Assembly: GCA_938028645.1 (NCBI GenBank)
Contig: CALIMD010000242.1
Coordinates: 1-11,741, forward strand
DNA: 11,741 nucleotides
From: an uncultured Alphaproteobacteria bacterium
GTDB taxonomy: Bacteria; Pseudomonadota; Alphaproteobacteria; Thalassobaculales; Thalassobaculaceae
Reading direction: 5' to 3'
The position numbers and the translations under genes are program-made. The notes under the pieces were generated by a model. The model saw only the letters and a program-made list of their open reading frames with translations. It was not told the origin of the DNA and ran no database searches. This document shows, one piece after another, positions 1 through 7,151 of this stretch (positions within the stretch are counted from its first letter, which is position 1; each line of letters begins with the position of its first letter).

Positions 1-2
1 TA

Positions 3-497
3 AAAAGAAACCGAAGAGTAGCGGTTGGTCCAGATGCAACCTTTATGTTTGAAAACTACGATACCATGTGGTGGCAAATTCATGAGATGCTCTTCATCGA
101 AAAGGGTGGCGAGGCTCAAATAGAGGATGAACTCTCGGCATATAACCCCCTAATACCACAAGGCAGTGAGCTGGTAGCCACTTTAATGATTGAAATTGAT
201 GAACCTGAACGCCGGAAAACCCTTCTTATGAGCCTGGGTGGGGTGGAAGAGGTGTGCTGTTTGACAATAGATGGAGACACTATTATTGGCGACTCAGAAA
301 CCGACGTAGATAGGACCACCGCTGCAGGAAAGGCTTCGTCAGTTCAGTTCATACATTTCAATCTTTCGGCTGATCAGGTCAAACTTTTCAAAAAGCCAGA
401 TACTCGAATTAGTGTTGGAATAAACCATCCCGCTTATGGCCACATGGCCGTTATTTCCCCAGAAGTTAAGGGGTTTTTAGCTAAGGATCTTGAGTAA
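3..497 (+). CDS. DUF3501 family protein, 5' end cut by window edge
   Basis: The reading frame is open from the left edge (first full codon at 3) to TAA at 495-497, giving 164 visible residues. An ATG exists at 45, but the codons before it (RRVAVGPDATF) continue the conserved block ending in FEN-YDTMWWQIHEML, so the true start lies outside the window and the gene is partial rather than starting at 45. I recognise this as the DUF3501 family (full length about 190 residues), of unknown biochemical function. From family knowledge, it often sits next to rubrerythrin and Fe-S oxidoreductase genes, so a link to redox or peroxide stress is possible but is not shown here; the upstream neighbour is not visible. 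The protein is acidic, without a signal peptide or membrane segment in the visible part. It ends 25 nt before the 3' end of the convergent SH3 gene. Confidence 0.8.
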   Translation, partial: KRNRRVAVGPDATFMFENYDTMWWQIHEMLFIEKGGEAQIEDELSAYNPLIPQGSELVATLMIEIDEPERRKTLLMSLGGVEEVCCLTIDGDTIIGDSETDVDRTTAAGKASSVQFIHFNLSADQVKLFKKPDTRISVGINHPAYGHMAVISPEVKGFLAKDLE

Positions 498-500
498 TGT

Positions 501-513
501 GAATACGGTATTC
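501..513. repeat. 13-nt perfect inverted repeat between convergent genes
   Basis: GAATAC-G-GTATTC is a perfect 6-bp dyad with a single central base, in the 25-nt gap between the convergent DUF3501 and SH3 genes. Its position would suit a shared terminator. As a hairpin it gives only about 5 bp, and no T-run follows on either strand, so a rho-independent terminator is weakly supported. Confidence 0.25.
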
Positions 514-522
514 GAATTAGGT

Positions 523-1059
523 TTATCGCTCCTTATTTACAATAGTTCCCCAGACATCAGTTTTTAATAGCCAACCTGTGTAGGATTCAGCTTCCACGAG
601 ACACCAATCTCCAGAAATGTCCTCTAGTTGAGCCATAACACCTGGCGCTAAGCGAGCAACACCTTGGGCTGTTAGCGATCGCTCTTTACGTATGATGACA
701 TTTTCTCCTAAGATGACTACCCATCTGCGGCCTGAGAGCATGCGCTGGTGGACCCAACCCTCTATTCCCTCATGATCTTTGATTTTCCGCCATGTATCAA
801 ACTCGGCTATGATTTTGACTGGTAAATTCTGACGTTGGAAAATCCACTTAATAGGATATCTCCTTCCTGGGCCGGCTCGGACGTTTATTTTATTTGAACT
901 CAAAGAGACAAAACGCGGGACCTCTAGTCCTGTTTCACGGCCTAGATCTGCCATAGTAATTCGCGGAAGAAGCAAACTCAGTCCTAGTAAAAATACACCA
1001 AAAATGACCAAGTTTAATTGCAGTAGTAATCTCAACCCATCTTTCATTCTAAGACCCAT
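523..1059 (-). CDS. Membrane-anchored bacterial SH3-domain protein
   Basis: A 178-residue protein with one N-terminal hydrophobic segment (about residues 11-31, following KDGLR) that could be a signal peptide or membrane anchor, so the rest is probably periplasmic. Residues about 50-110 match a bacterial SH3-like domain: LSSNKINVRAGPG, then PVKIIAEFDTWRKIKD, then GIEGWVHQRML. A second, more divergent SH3-like repeat runs about 112-168 and ends in GDWCLVEAESYTGWLLKTDV. Such domains usually bind peptidoglycan peptides or proteins in the envelope; the ligand is not predictable here. The gene begins 3 nt after the moeB-like stop, so it is probably the last gene of that operon. ATG at 1059 has no clear ribosome binding site; the in-frame ATG at 1047 (Met5) has a weak GGGT upstream and is equally possible. 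Confidence 0.75.
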   Translation of the reverse strand: MGLRMKDGLRLLLQLNLVIFGVFLLGLSLLLPRITMADLGRETGLEVPRFVSLSSNKINVRAGPGRRYPIKWIFQRQNLPVKIIAEFDTWRKIKDHEGIEGWVHQRMLSGRRWVVILGENVIIRKERSLTAQGVARLAPGVMAQLEDISGDWCLVEAESYTGWLLKTDVWGTIVNKER

Positions 1060-1062
1060 GAT

Positions 1063-1869
1063 TTAATCAATTATAGCACCGGTGCTATTTTGAATGGTTG
1101 GTGTGTCCCCACACAAAGCACACGATAGATTGCGTTTATATCTAATTTTTCTGAAGGTCATTTCCAAGGCATCAAAGATTAATAATTGACCTGACATCGA
1201 ATTTCCAAGATTTAGGAGTTCCTTTAAAACCTCCGTCGCCTGAAGTGTCCCGATAACCCCCGCTACCGCGCCCAGAATTCCAACATCCTCACAACGGAAA
1301 CCGTCTGGGTCGTCGCTGGGAGGTGCATTGAACAGGCAACGGTAACAGGGTTCTTGATTATGGCCCCCGGTTCCTCCACGAAAAGTAGTCAATTGCCCTT
1401 CAAATCTCAGTAATGCCCCAGATACAACCGTTTTCCCGTTGAAATATGCTGCATCATTAATCATATAGCGCGTGGGGAAGTTATCTGATCCATCGACAAT
1501 TAAGTCATATTTGGAGAATATGTTGTCTACATTCTCTGGCAATAAACGCATGTGATGTAGGTTAATTCGGATTGTGGGATTAATTCTTAACAACGTTTCT
1601 TCCGCAGAAGATACTTTAGGCGTTCCCACTTTACTAGTAGCGTGTATTACTTGACGCTGTAAATTAGATATATCAACGTCGTCATCGTCTATGATGCCTA
1701 TGGTACCAACCCCAGCTGCGGCAAGATACATTAGAACAGGAGAGCCAAGACCGCCTGCTCCAACGCACAAAACTTTTGAATTTAACAACTTTTCTTGCCC
1801 CTCATCGCCCACCTCATCTAAAATTAAATGACGTGCATAGCGTTCAAACTGATTATCAGTCAGTTCCAT
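1063..1869 (-). CDS. moeB: MoeB/ThiF-family sulphur-carrier adenylyltransferase
   Basis: A 268-residue E1-like enzyme that adenylates the C-terminal glycine of a small sulphur carrier (MoaD for molybdopterin, or ThiS for thiamine) using ATP. Visible are the nucleotide-binding GAGGLGSP (residues 37-44), the acidic DDDDVDISNLQRQ block with Arg72, Lys85, the SDNFPTRYMIND motif with Asp129, and two zinc cysteine pairs, C175/C178 and C250/C253. Length is usual for MoeB; there is no C-terminal rhodanese domain as in MOCS3-type relatives. ATG at 1869 lies inside the 3' end of dut (14-nt overlap) and is preceded by GGAG at a spacing of 9, which supports this start and suggests translational coupling. 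The order coaBC-dut-moeB is familiar in alphaproteobacteria. Whether it serves MoaD, ThiS or both cannot be told from sequence. Confidence 0.9.
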   Translation of the reverse strand: MELTDNQFERYARHLILDEVGDEGQEKLLNSKVLCVGAGGLGSPVLMYLAAAGVGTIGIIDDDDVDISNLQRQVIHATSKVGTPKVSSAEETLLRINPTIRINLHHMRLLPENVDNIFSKYDLIVDGSDNFPTRYMINDAAYFNGKTVVSGALLRFEGQLTTFRGGTGGHNQEPCYRCLFNAPPSDDPDGFRCEDVGILGAVAGVIGTLQATEVLKELLNLGNSMSGQLLIFDALEMTFRKIRYKRNLSCALCGDTPTIQNSTGAIID

Positions 1870-2338
1870 GCTGAGGTGCTCCTATTTTTTCTTGGATATT
1901 TGCTCCCGTGGATCCATAACCACCCTCACCTCTTACCGTCTTTGAGAGATTTTTGACCTCGACAAGACGGGGTTGTACGACTTGAGCAATAACCATCTGA
2001 GCTATTCTATCTCCCCTTTTAATTACAAAAGATTCACTCCCATGATTAATTAACAAAATAGATATTTCGCCTCTGTAATCTGAGTCTATTGTTCCAGGAG
2101 CATTTAGAACTGTAACACCATTTGTTAGAGCCAAGCCCGACCTGGGGCGTATTTGGGCTTCTAATGAAGAAGGGAGTGCCAAAGAAAAACCAGTTGGGAT
2201 TAAGACTCTTTTACCTGGACTAATAACTTTGGTGTTTTCTATTGCTGCAGGCAAATCCATTCCGGCGCTACCTAAAGTTTGATATTGGGGTAATGGTAGT
2301 CCCATCGCATGCGATAAACGTTTTATCTCGATATCCAT
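1856..2338 (-). CDS. dut: Deoxyuridine 5'-triphosphate nucleotidohydrolase (dUTPase)
   Basis: A 160-residue trimeric-type dUTPase that hydrolyses dUTP to dUMP and pyrophosphate, keeping uracil out of DNA and feeding thymidylate synthesis in the cytoplasm. All five family motifs are present: GSAGMDLPAA (23-32), RPRSGLA (64-70), GTIDSDYRGE (82-91) with the catalytic Asp85, GDRIAQMVI (109-117), and RGEGGYGSTG (136-145). In motif 5 the usual uracil-stacking Phe is Tyr (Y141), a conservative change. A tail of about 15 residues follows motif 5. ATG at 2338 lies 12 nt after the coaBC stop. The nearest purine-rich site (AAAGG) overlaps that stop and is about 15 nt away, so expression probably relies on coupling to coaBC. 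The 3' end overlaps the start of the moeB-like gene. Confidence 0.95.
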   Translation of the reverse strand: MDIEIKRLSHAMGLPLPQYQTLGSAGMDLPAAIENTKVISPGKRVLIPTGFSLALPSSLEAQIRPRSGLALTNGVTVLNAPGTIDSDYRGEISILLINHGSESFVIKRGDRIAQMVIAQVVQPRLVEVKNLSKTVRGEGGYGSTGANIQEKIGAPQHGTD

Positions 2339-2350
2339 TATAAAAATCGT

Positions 2351-3559
2351 TTACCTTTCAATTTCTTTTACAATCTTTTCCACCAATCGAATAGCAACGT
2401 CTTCCTTCAACATTAAAGGCCATTCTTCGGACCCTTTGTCCGTTATCAAGTGAACAAGGTTATTCTCTCCCCCAAAGGTTCCTGTGGTTTCACTAACATC
2501 ATTTGCCAATATCCAGTCGCAACCCTTATTTTTTCGCTTTTTTACGGCATTATTTATCAAATTTTCTGTTTCAGCTGCAAAACCAACCACCAAATCGGGC
2601 CTATTTGAGTGCAATTGAGATAGCGTTTTTAAAATATCGGGGTTTTCATTTAATTCCAGAGCGGAAACCGAGCCACTATCACGTTTTTTTATTTTTTGTT
2701 CAGAATTATTAACCACACGCCAATCGGCTACAGCAGCAGCGCAAATAGCTATGTCAGCAGGCAAAGAGTCCAAACATGCTTGCAACATGTCCGCGGCGGT
2801 CTCTATCTTTATAACTTTAACCCCTGAAGGGTCTCTAAGATTAGTAGGCCCTGTTACCAATGTAGTTTTTGCTCCATGCTTAGATAATGCAGAGGCCATT
2901 GCATAACCTTGCTTACCAGAAGATCGGTTGCTAATAAACCTCACCGGGTCTATTGGTTCCAGCGTCGGACCTGATGTCACTAATGCCGTTTTACCTTCAA
3001 GTGATTTATTAAGAGATAAGAAACTCAAAACGTGCTGAACGATTTCAGCCGGTTCACACATGCGACCTGCTCCAAATTCTCCACAAGCCATCGCACCCAC
3101 ATCCGGTCCCAAGACTTCTACACCTCGTTTAATCAAAACACCTATATTATCTTGAGTAGCCGCATGCTCCCACATTCTAACATTCATAGAAGGTGCGACA
3201 AACACTGGTTTATCCGTTGCCAACAACACAGTTGAGGCAAGATCATCAGATATACCGGCCCGCATTTTTGCTAATATGTTGGCAGTGGCAGGTGCGACTA
3301 GAATTAAATCGGCGTCCCTAGATAATTGTATATGCCCCATCTCCGATTCGTCGGTTAACGAAAACAATTCTGTATAAACTTTATCTTCCGTGAGCGCTTG
3401 AATGCTGAGAGGGGTCACAAACTTTGAACCCGACTCGGTCAAAACTACCCTAACATGGATGCCATTAGCTTTAATTAGACGCACTAACTCCAGTGCTTTG
3501 AAGGCAGCAATTCCACCTGTGACAACGAGAAGTATGCGCTTATCATCAAGTATCGACAT
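2351..3559 (-). CDS. coaBC: Bifunctional phosphopantothenoylcysteine decarboxylase / phosphopantothenate-cysteine ligase
   Basis: A 402-residue bifunctional CoA-pathway enzyme (also called Dfp). The N-terminal CoaC flavoprotein half (about 1-185) shows TGGIAAFKALEL, GHIQLSRDADL with His76, APATANILAKM, PSMNVRMW with Asn126, and MACGEFGAGRM with catalytic Cys159. The C-terminal CoaB half (about 188-402) shows TSGPTLEPIDPVRFISNRSSGKQG with Asn211, the KIKK stretch from Lys289, NPDIL, VGFAAET and ANDVSETTGTFG. Together these turn 4'-phosphopantothenate and cysteine into 4'-phosphopantetheine, with CTP and FMN as cofactors in known members. I place the start at ATG 3559, because GGA sits 7 nt upstream. 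The in-frame TTG at 3571 would add four residues but has no ribosome binding site and itself overlaps that GGA. It is the first gene of the cluster with dut and moeB. Confidence 0.95.
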   Translation of the reverse strand: MSILDDKRILLVVTGGIAAFKALELVRLIKANGIHVRVVLTESGSKFVTPLSIQALTEDKVYTELFSLTDESEMGHIQLSRDADLILVAPATANILAKMRAGISDDLASTVLLATDKPVFVAPSMNVRMWEHAATQDNIGVLIKRGVEVLGPDVGAMACGEFGAGRMCEPAEIVQHVLSFLSLNKSLEGKTALVTSGPTLEPIDPVRFISNRSSGKQGYAMASALSKHGAKTTLVTGPTNLRDPSGVKVIKIETAADMLQACLDSLPADIAICAAAVADWRVVNNSEQKIKKRDSGSVSALELNENPDILKTLSQLHSNRPDLVVGFAAETENLINNAVKKRKNKGCDWILANDVSETTGTFGGENNLVHLITDKGSEEWPLMLKEDVAIRLVEKIVKEIER

Positions 3560-3566
3560 TTTTTGA

Positions 3567-3569
3567 TCC
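3567..3569 (-). promoter_or_regulatory. Short Shine-Dalgarno site deciding the coaBC start
   Basis: GGA on the minus strand is followed by seven bases and then ATG at 3559. It falls within the codons after the alternative TTG start at 3571, so it favours the ATG. Confidence 0.45.
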
Positions 3570-3613
3570 AAAAATTTAGTTAGCGCTTATAGTAAAGACC
3601 ATAACATAGTTAA

Positions 3614-3644
3614 ATTATACCTATAAATAAATGCATGATAACAA
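3614..3644 (-). promoter_or_regulatory. Candidate promoter of the coaBC-dut-moeB-SH3 operon
   Basis: On the minus strand a perfect -10 hexamer TATAAT (3619-3614) lies about 55 nt before the coaBC ATG. A possible -35, TTGTTA (3644-3639), matches four of six consensus bases, with a longer than ideal 19-nt spacer. A second weaker -10-like TATAAG lies at 3591-3586. The site overlaps the start of the divergent hydrolase gene, so the two could interfere. This is read by eye only. Confidence 0.35.
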
Positions 3645-4740
3645 AGTGGATATGATATTGGATAAAGTACAACGACAAGTGTCATTACATACCGCTACAC
3701 TCTCATTTATCATTATCGGATTAGGGATTTTGATAGCATTGATATCTGGATGCTCCCCTTCAGTGCAAACCTATCAAGGGTACCTGCAAAAACCAAAACT
3801 TACGGACAATTTCTTTATTACCTCTGATGCTAAAAAATTACCATTGAATGTCTGGAACTCACAAGCAACGAACGTGAAGGCAGTCGTGATTGCATTGCAT
3901 GGCTTTAATGATCATTCTGGAGCATTTAAGGAACTAGGAAATATACTCGCGGATAATGGTTACTTATTTTATGCCTATGATCAAAGAGGATTTGGCAATA
4001 CCCAAAATAGAGGTATTTGGACTGGAACCAACTTACTAGTGCGAGACCTAAAGGAAATTGTCTCACTTTTAACAGAAGCGCACCCTACTTTGCCTATACA
4101 TGCACTAGGGGAAAGCATGGGAGGAGCAGTTATTCTTTCGGCTATCTCGAAGAAAAAAGGCATGAAACGCCCTAAATTAGCAAGCGCTATATTATCAGCA
4201 CCGGCCGTCTGGGGACGCAGCACGATGCCCATTTGGCAAAGCAAAATATTAGATATCCTGGTTCATATAATTCCCATGGTAAAACTGACCCCTCAAGGCT
4301 TAAATATCAATCCTTCCGATAATAAGGAGATGTTACAAGCGTTACGAGACGATCCTCTCTATATCACTGAGTCACGTCTTGATGCTGTTTATGGACTTAC
4401 TAATCTGATGGATGAGGCTTTAGAAGCATCGACTTATCAGGATACACCATTGCTTATTCTCTATGGAGCAAAGGATGACTTGGTGCCAAAATCGTCCACT
4501 TGCAGAATGCTATCAAAGTTACCCAACGGAAAACAAAAACAATGGCATTTAGCTTTTTATCCAAATGGTCACCATTTATTGTTCAGAGACTTAGACAGGG
4601 ACGTAGTTGTGCGAGATATAAAAGCTTGGCTAGCATTCAAAAAAAATCCGCTTCCATCTGGATACGAAGTAGATTTGTCAAAAGTAAAAAATTTGAATCA
4701 CTCTGATTGCCTCACTACATCAACGTTGATCTATAAATAA
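3631..4740 (+). CDS. Lipoprotein-type alpha/beta hydrolase (monoglyceride lipase / S33-like)
   Basis: A 369-residue alpha/beta-hydrolase that probably cleaves an ester such as a monoacylglycerol or lysophospholipid; substrate is inferred from family only. The oxyanion region is HGFNDHSGAF (90-99), the nucleophile elbow is GESMGGA with Ser162, the likely acid is Asp282 in GAKDDLVP, and the likely base is His315 in NGHHLLFRD, so the catalytic triad is complete. The N-terminus carries a hydrophobic stretch (about 25-40) ending in ALISGC, a lipobox with Cys41, indicating attachment to an envelope membrane; most monoglyceride-lipase-like proteins of this type are cytosolic. Residue +2 is Ser, not Asp, which in enterics would favour the outer membrane. 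The signal n-region is unusually long from ATG 3631; the in-frame ATG at 3652 (Met8) is an alternative start. Neither has a strong ribosome binding site. About 40 residues follow the last conserved region. Confidence 0.85.
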   Translation: MHDNKVDMILDKVQRQVSLHTATLSFIIIGLGILIALISGCSPSVQTYQGYLQKPKLTDNFFITSDAKKLPLNVWNSQATNVKAVVIALHGFNDHSGAFKELGNILADNGYLFYAYDQRGFGNTQNRGIWTGTNLLVRDLKEIVSLLTEAHPTLPIHALGESMGGAVILSAISKKKGMKRPKLASAILSAPAVWGRSTMPIWQSKILDILVHIIPMVKLTPQGLNINPSDNKEMLQALRDDPLYITESRLDAVYGLTNLMDEALEASTYQDTPLLILYGAKDDLVPKSSTCRMLSKLPNGKQKQWHLAFYPNGHHLLFRDLDRDVVVRDIKAWLAFKKNPLPSGYEVDLSKVKNLNHSDCLTTSTLIYK

Positions 4741-4751
4741 GGCGTTTGCCT
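4740..4751. terminator. Weak hairpin between convergent hydrolase and hydratase genes
   Basis: AGGC-GTTT-GCCT forms a 4-bp stem with a 4-nt loop in the 33-nt gap between convergent genes. On the minus strand it is followed by TTATTTAT, a poor U-tract; on the plus strand there is none. It could serve the minus-strand hydratase gene, but the stem is short. Confidence 0.25.
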
Positions 4752-4773
4752 CTGTTATAGAATGTAAATAACC

Positions 4774-5568
4774 TCATACTAACTCTATTGATGCTTTACT
4801 TAGACCGTCTAACTCAACCTCAATAAAGGCAGCTTCTTCAATAAAAACCGTCTGGGTAACACTACCTAATAAGACGAAGTCGCCGTTTCTTAAAGGTTTA
4901 CCAAGTCCAGCACGGTGGTTAGCCAACCATGCAAGAGCCTCCATAGGGTCTCCTAAAATGTCAGCACTAACTCCTCTACTGTGTTCCTGTTTATCTATAA
5001 AGAGGGTTCCAACAATCGTCTTCAAATCTAGGCTGCGCCAATGATGGTTTTCCTCCCCAAGTACGGCACCCGCGTTAAAAAAATCATCTGCTATAAGTGT
5101 TGGGGCGCTTAGATCACTGTAATTTTCATAACGGTCATCTACTAACTCTATCGCACCCATTAGAGCTCCAACGGCATCTTTTGCACTTTCAATTGTATAA
5201 GGACCAAGAGTTCCCATCATATCTGTTTTTAAACGGGCGGCTATTTCACTTTCAATCCCTACTCGATGAAATTTAGACAGAGGCAAAACGGTAGTTTTCT
5301 CAAAAACTGTAGTGTTAAATATTTCTCCTGCACATGGGTAATCTATATTAAGAAATTTCTGCATTACCTCAGTTGTACACCCAATTTTATGTCCAATTAA
5401 ACGGCCATACCCTGCTTTTTGCAGAATTTCATGAACAACCGCTTGGACTGCATAGCCATCCAACTCTGTCTCTGGCACTAGTTCGTTAGGTGGGGTAGAG
5501 GTTGCGCCGCCCTCTAATCTACTGCGCACAAGAAATTCTGCCGCTAATTCAATAAGATGATCTTTCAT
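4774..5568 (-). CDS. 2-keto-4-pentenoate hydratase / FAH-family enzyme (MhpD-like)
   Basis: A 264-residue member of the fumarylacetoacetase C-terminal-like family, closest by eye to 2-keto-4-pentenoate hydratases and 2-oxohepta-3-enedioate hydratases, which add water to 2-oxo-alkenoates late in meta-cleavage of aromatics. Seen are GHKIGCTT (59-66), the ESE metal-ligand pair Glu106/Glu108 in VGIESEIAARL, a third likely ligand Glu141 in IELVDDR, LIADDFFNAGAVLG, LGDPMEALAWLAN and NGDFVLLGS. The canonical acidic metal site looks intact. ATG at 5568 is preceded by GGGA at a spacing of 9; the in-frame GTG at 5583 overlaps that site and is less likely. No aromatic ring-cleavage genes are present in the window, so the true substrate is open; decarboxylase relatives share the same fold. 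It is a single gene, divergent from the cyclase gene across a 188-nt region. Confidence 0.8.
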   Translation of the reverse strand: MKDHLIELAAEFLVRSRLEGGATSTPPNELVPETELDGYAVQAVVHEILQKAGYGRLIGHKIGCTTEVMQKFLNIDYPCAGEIFNTTVFEKTTVLPLSKFHRVGIESEIAARLKTDMMGTLGPYTIESAKDAVGALMGAIELVDDRYENYSDLSAPTLIADDFFNAGAVLGEENHHWRSLDLKTIVGTLFIDKQEHSRGVSADILGDPMEALAWLANHRAGLGKPLRNGDFVLLGSVTQTVFIEEAAFIEVELDGLSKASIELV

Positions 5569-5598
5569 CTGAAATAATCCCACAGTTATAAGTATTTT

Positions 5599-5610
5599 TC
5601 ACGGACGTGA
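5599..5610. promoter_or_regulatory. Operator-like dyad upstream of the hydratase gene
   Basis: TCACG-GA-CGTGA is a perfect 5-bp dyad with a 2-nt centre, located 31-42 nt before the hydratase ATG at 5568 and inside the divergent region shared with the cyclase gene. Size and position suit a dimeric transcription-factor site. No regulator gene is adjacent, and a single copy of this length can occur by chance. Confidence 0.3.
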
Positions 5611-5745
5611 TTCATTATTTTATATCAAATATCAAACCGCAAAACACTTCCTTGAATTATTGCTTAGTTTGCCTTTTAAATATTCTGAATAGAGATTTCT
5701 TTTTACTTTGCTTGGGCTTATTATAACAAGTTGCTTATTAACTAT

Positions 5746-5749
5746 GGAG
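5746..5749 (+). promoter_or_regulatory. Ribosome binding site of the cyclase gene
   Basis: GGAG lies 7 nt before ATG 5757, which fixes that start. Confidence 0.7.
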
Positions 5750-5756
5750 TGTCGGG

Positions 5757-7046
5757 ATGACGGATGAAGTGCCTGTTCCTGAAAATGAGGTGGAGCGTCT
5801 TAAGAAGCTAGATGAATACAACATAATGGATTCGGCGCCAGAGATTATATTTGATGAAATTACCGAGTTAGCAGCTGAAATACTTCAATGCCCTGTATCC
5901 TTTATTCAATTTATGGACGAGGATCGGCAATGGTTTAAATCTAAGTATGGTCTTCCAGACGACTTTGCAGAAACCCCACGAGACGCATCAATATGTGCAA
6001 CAACTATTTGTCAAAATGATCTCCTTTTGGTGCCTGATTTGTCCAAAGATGACAGGTTTTCAAATTACGACATGGTCAAATCTGCACCAAATATTCGCTT
6101 TTACGCAGGTATGCCTCTGATCACCCCAACTGGTCATTCTATAGGAACATTATGCACAGTAGATTTTGAAGAAAGGGAAATAACGCTCAATCAACAGGAG
6201 GCAATGCGCAGGCTCTCACATCAAGTTGTAACGCAACTTGAACTGAGGCGTACTGTTGTAGAAATGGACAACGCCATTAAGAGCCGAGATAAGATGCGTG
6301 AAGAATTACTCGCCGAAAAAAGCAAATCTGACGAGCTATTATTGAATATATTACCAAAAAAAATAGCCTCGGAGCTCAGAGATACGGGCAAAGTAGACCC
6401 AAGGTTCTATAACTCCGCAACTATTATGTTTGGGGATTTTTCCGGCTTTACAAAACTTGCTGAACAAATGCAACCGAAATCATTGATTGATCTTCTGCAT
6501 CAATATTTTTCTGTATTCGATAATATTGTGGCTAAGCATAATGTTGAGAAACTGAAAACAATTGGAGATGCATATATGTGTGTAGCAGGTGTGCCGGCTG
6601 AAAGCCGAGGGCATGCGATAGCAGCCTGCCTAGCCTCGCTTGAAATTCAACACCATATGGAACGTACCAACATGCAGAGGGAAAAGATGCGTATGCCGAG
6701 ATGGGACATGCGGATAGGACTCCACTCTGGCCCCATTATAGCCGGCGTAGTCGGTGAGAAAAAATTTACGTTCGATGTTTGGGGAGACGCTGTAAACATC
6801 GCCGCTTTAATGGAAAAAGAAGGCGAACCTGGTAGAATAAATGTCTCTCAAACCACCTTGCAACAAGTGAGTGAAGCTTTCGAAACCGAAGAGCGCGGTG
6901 AGATCGACTCAGGGAAAAAGGGGCTCTTGACTATGTATTTTGTAAATAGATTAAAACCTGAGTTCTCTTCTGACGCAGATGGTATCAAACCAAATGAAGA
7001 ATTTCAGCAACAGTTTGGAAACTTATTGCGGGTTTACGACCGTTAA
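5757..7046 (+). CDS. GAF domain plus class III adenylate cyclase
   Basis: A 429-residue soluble signalling enzyme. An N-terminal GAF domain (about 20-165) has the typical run RQWFKSKYGLP, PRDASICATTI, VPDLSKDDRF, IRFYAGMPL and GTLCTVD. A charged helix (about 166-195) leads into LLLNILPKKIASEL, the usual cyclase transducer element, then the catalytic domain (about 215-400). Metal-binding Asp227 (MFGDFSGFT) and Asp271 (TIGDAYM) are present, as are Lys267 and Asp340 at the adenine-specifying positions, so ATP to cAMP is the likely reaction. Asn347 of the transition-state pair is kept, but the Arg expected four residues on is Leu351 (VNIAALME), so activity may be lowered or altered. About 30 residues follow the domain. 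Class III cyclases work as dimers; the GAF ligand is unknown. No membrane segment is seen. It stands alone, divergent from the hydratase gene. Confidence 0.9.
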   Translation: MTDEVPVPENEVERLKKLDEYNIMDSAPEIIFDEITELAAEILQCPVSFIQFMDEDRQWFKSKYGLPDDFAETPRDASICATTICQNDLLLVPDLSKDDRFSNYDMVKSAPNIRFYAGMPLITPTGHSIGTLCTVDFEEREITLNQQEAMRRLSHQVVTQLELRRTVVEMDNAIKSRDKMREELLAEKSKSDELLLNILPKKIASELRDTGKVDPRFYNSATIMFGDFSGFTKLAEQMQPKSLIDLLHQYFSVFDNIVAKHNVEKLKTIGDAYMCVAGVPAESRGHAIAACLASLEIQHHMERTNMQREKMRMPRWDMRIGLHSGPIIAGVVGEKKFTFDVWGDAVNIAALMEKEGEPGRINVSQTTLQQVSEAFETEERGEIDSGKKGLLTMYFVNRLKPEFSSDADGIKPNEEFQQQFGNLLRVYDR

Positions 7047-7096
7047 CCACAAAAAAATGTCTTGTTCTCTCAAATTTACCTATATCCAACAAAATC

Positions 7097-7125
7097 TTTA
7101 CAGTGTTTCATACACATCATAAAAT
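7097..7125 (+). promoter_or_regulatory. Candidate sigma70-type promoter of the small lipoprotein gene
   Basis: TTTACA (7097-7102), a 17-nt spacer, then TAAAAT (7120-7125): each hexamer matches five of six consensus bases at the ideal spacing, starting about 50 nt after the cyclase stop. A second -10-like TATAAT at 7134-7139 directly abuts the ribosome binding site and leaves almost no leader, so the first is preferred. It implies transcription independent of the cyclase gene. Confidence 0.45.
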
Positions 7126-7139
7126 TAGAACAATATAAT

Positions 7140-7144
7140 GAGGG
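7140..7144 (+). promoter_or_regulatory. Ribosome binding site of the small lipoprotein gene
   Basis: GAGGG lies 7 nt before ATG 7152 and supports that start. Confidence 0.7.
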
Positions 7145-7151
7145 TTAAATA

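Noticed and set aside
45..497. Reading the first gene as complete from ATG 45
   Set aside because: The frame is open to the window edge, and the residues before Met continue the conserved DUF3501 block, so the gene is 5'-truncated by the window.
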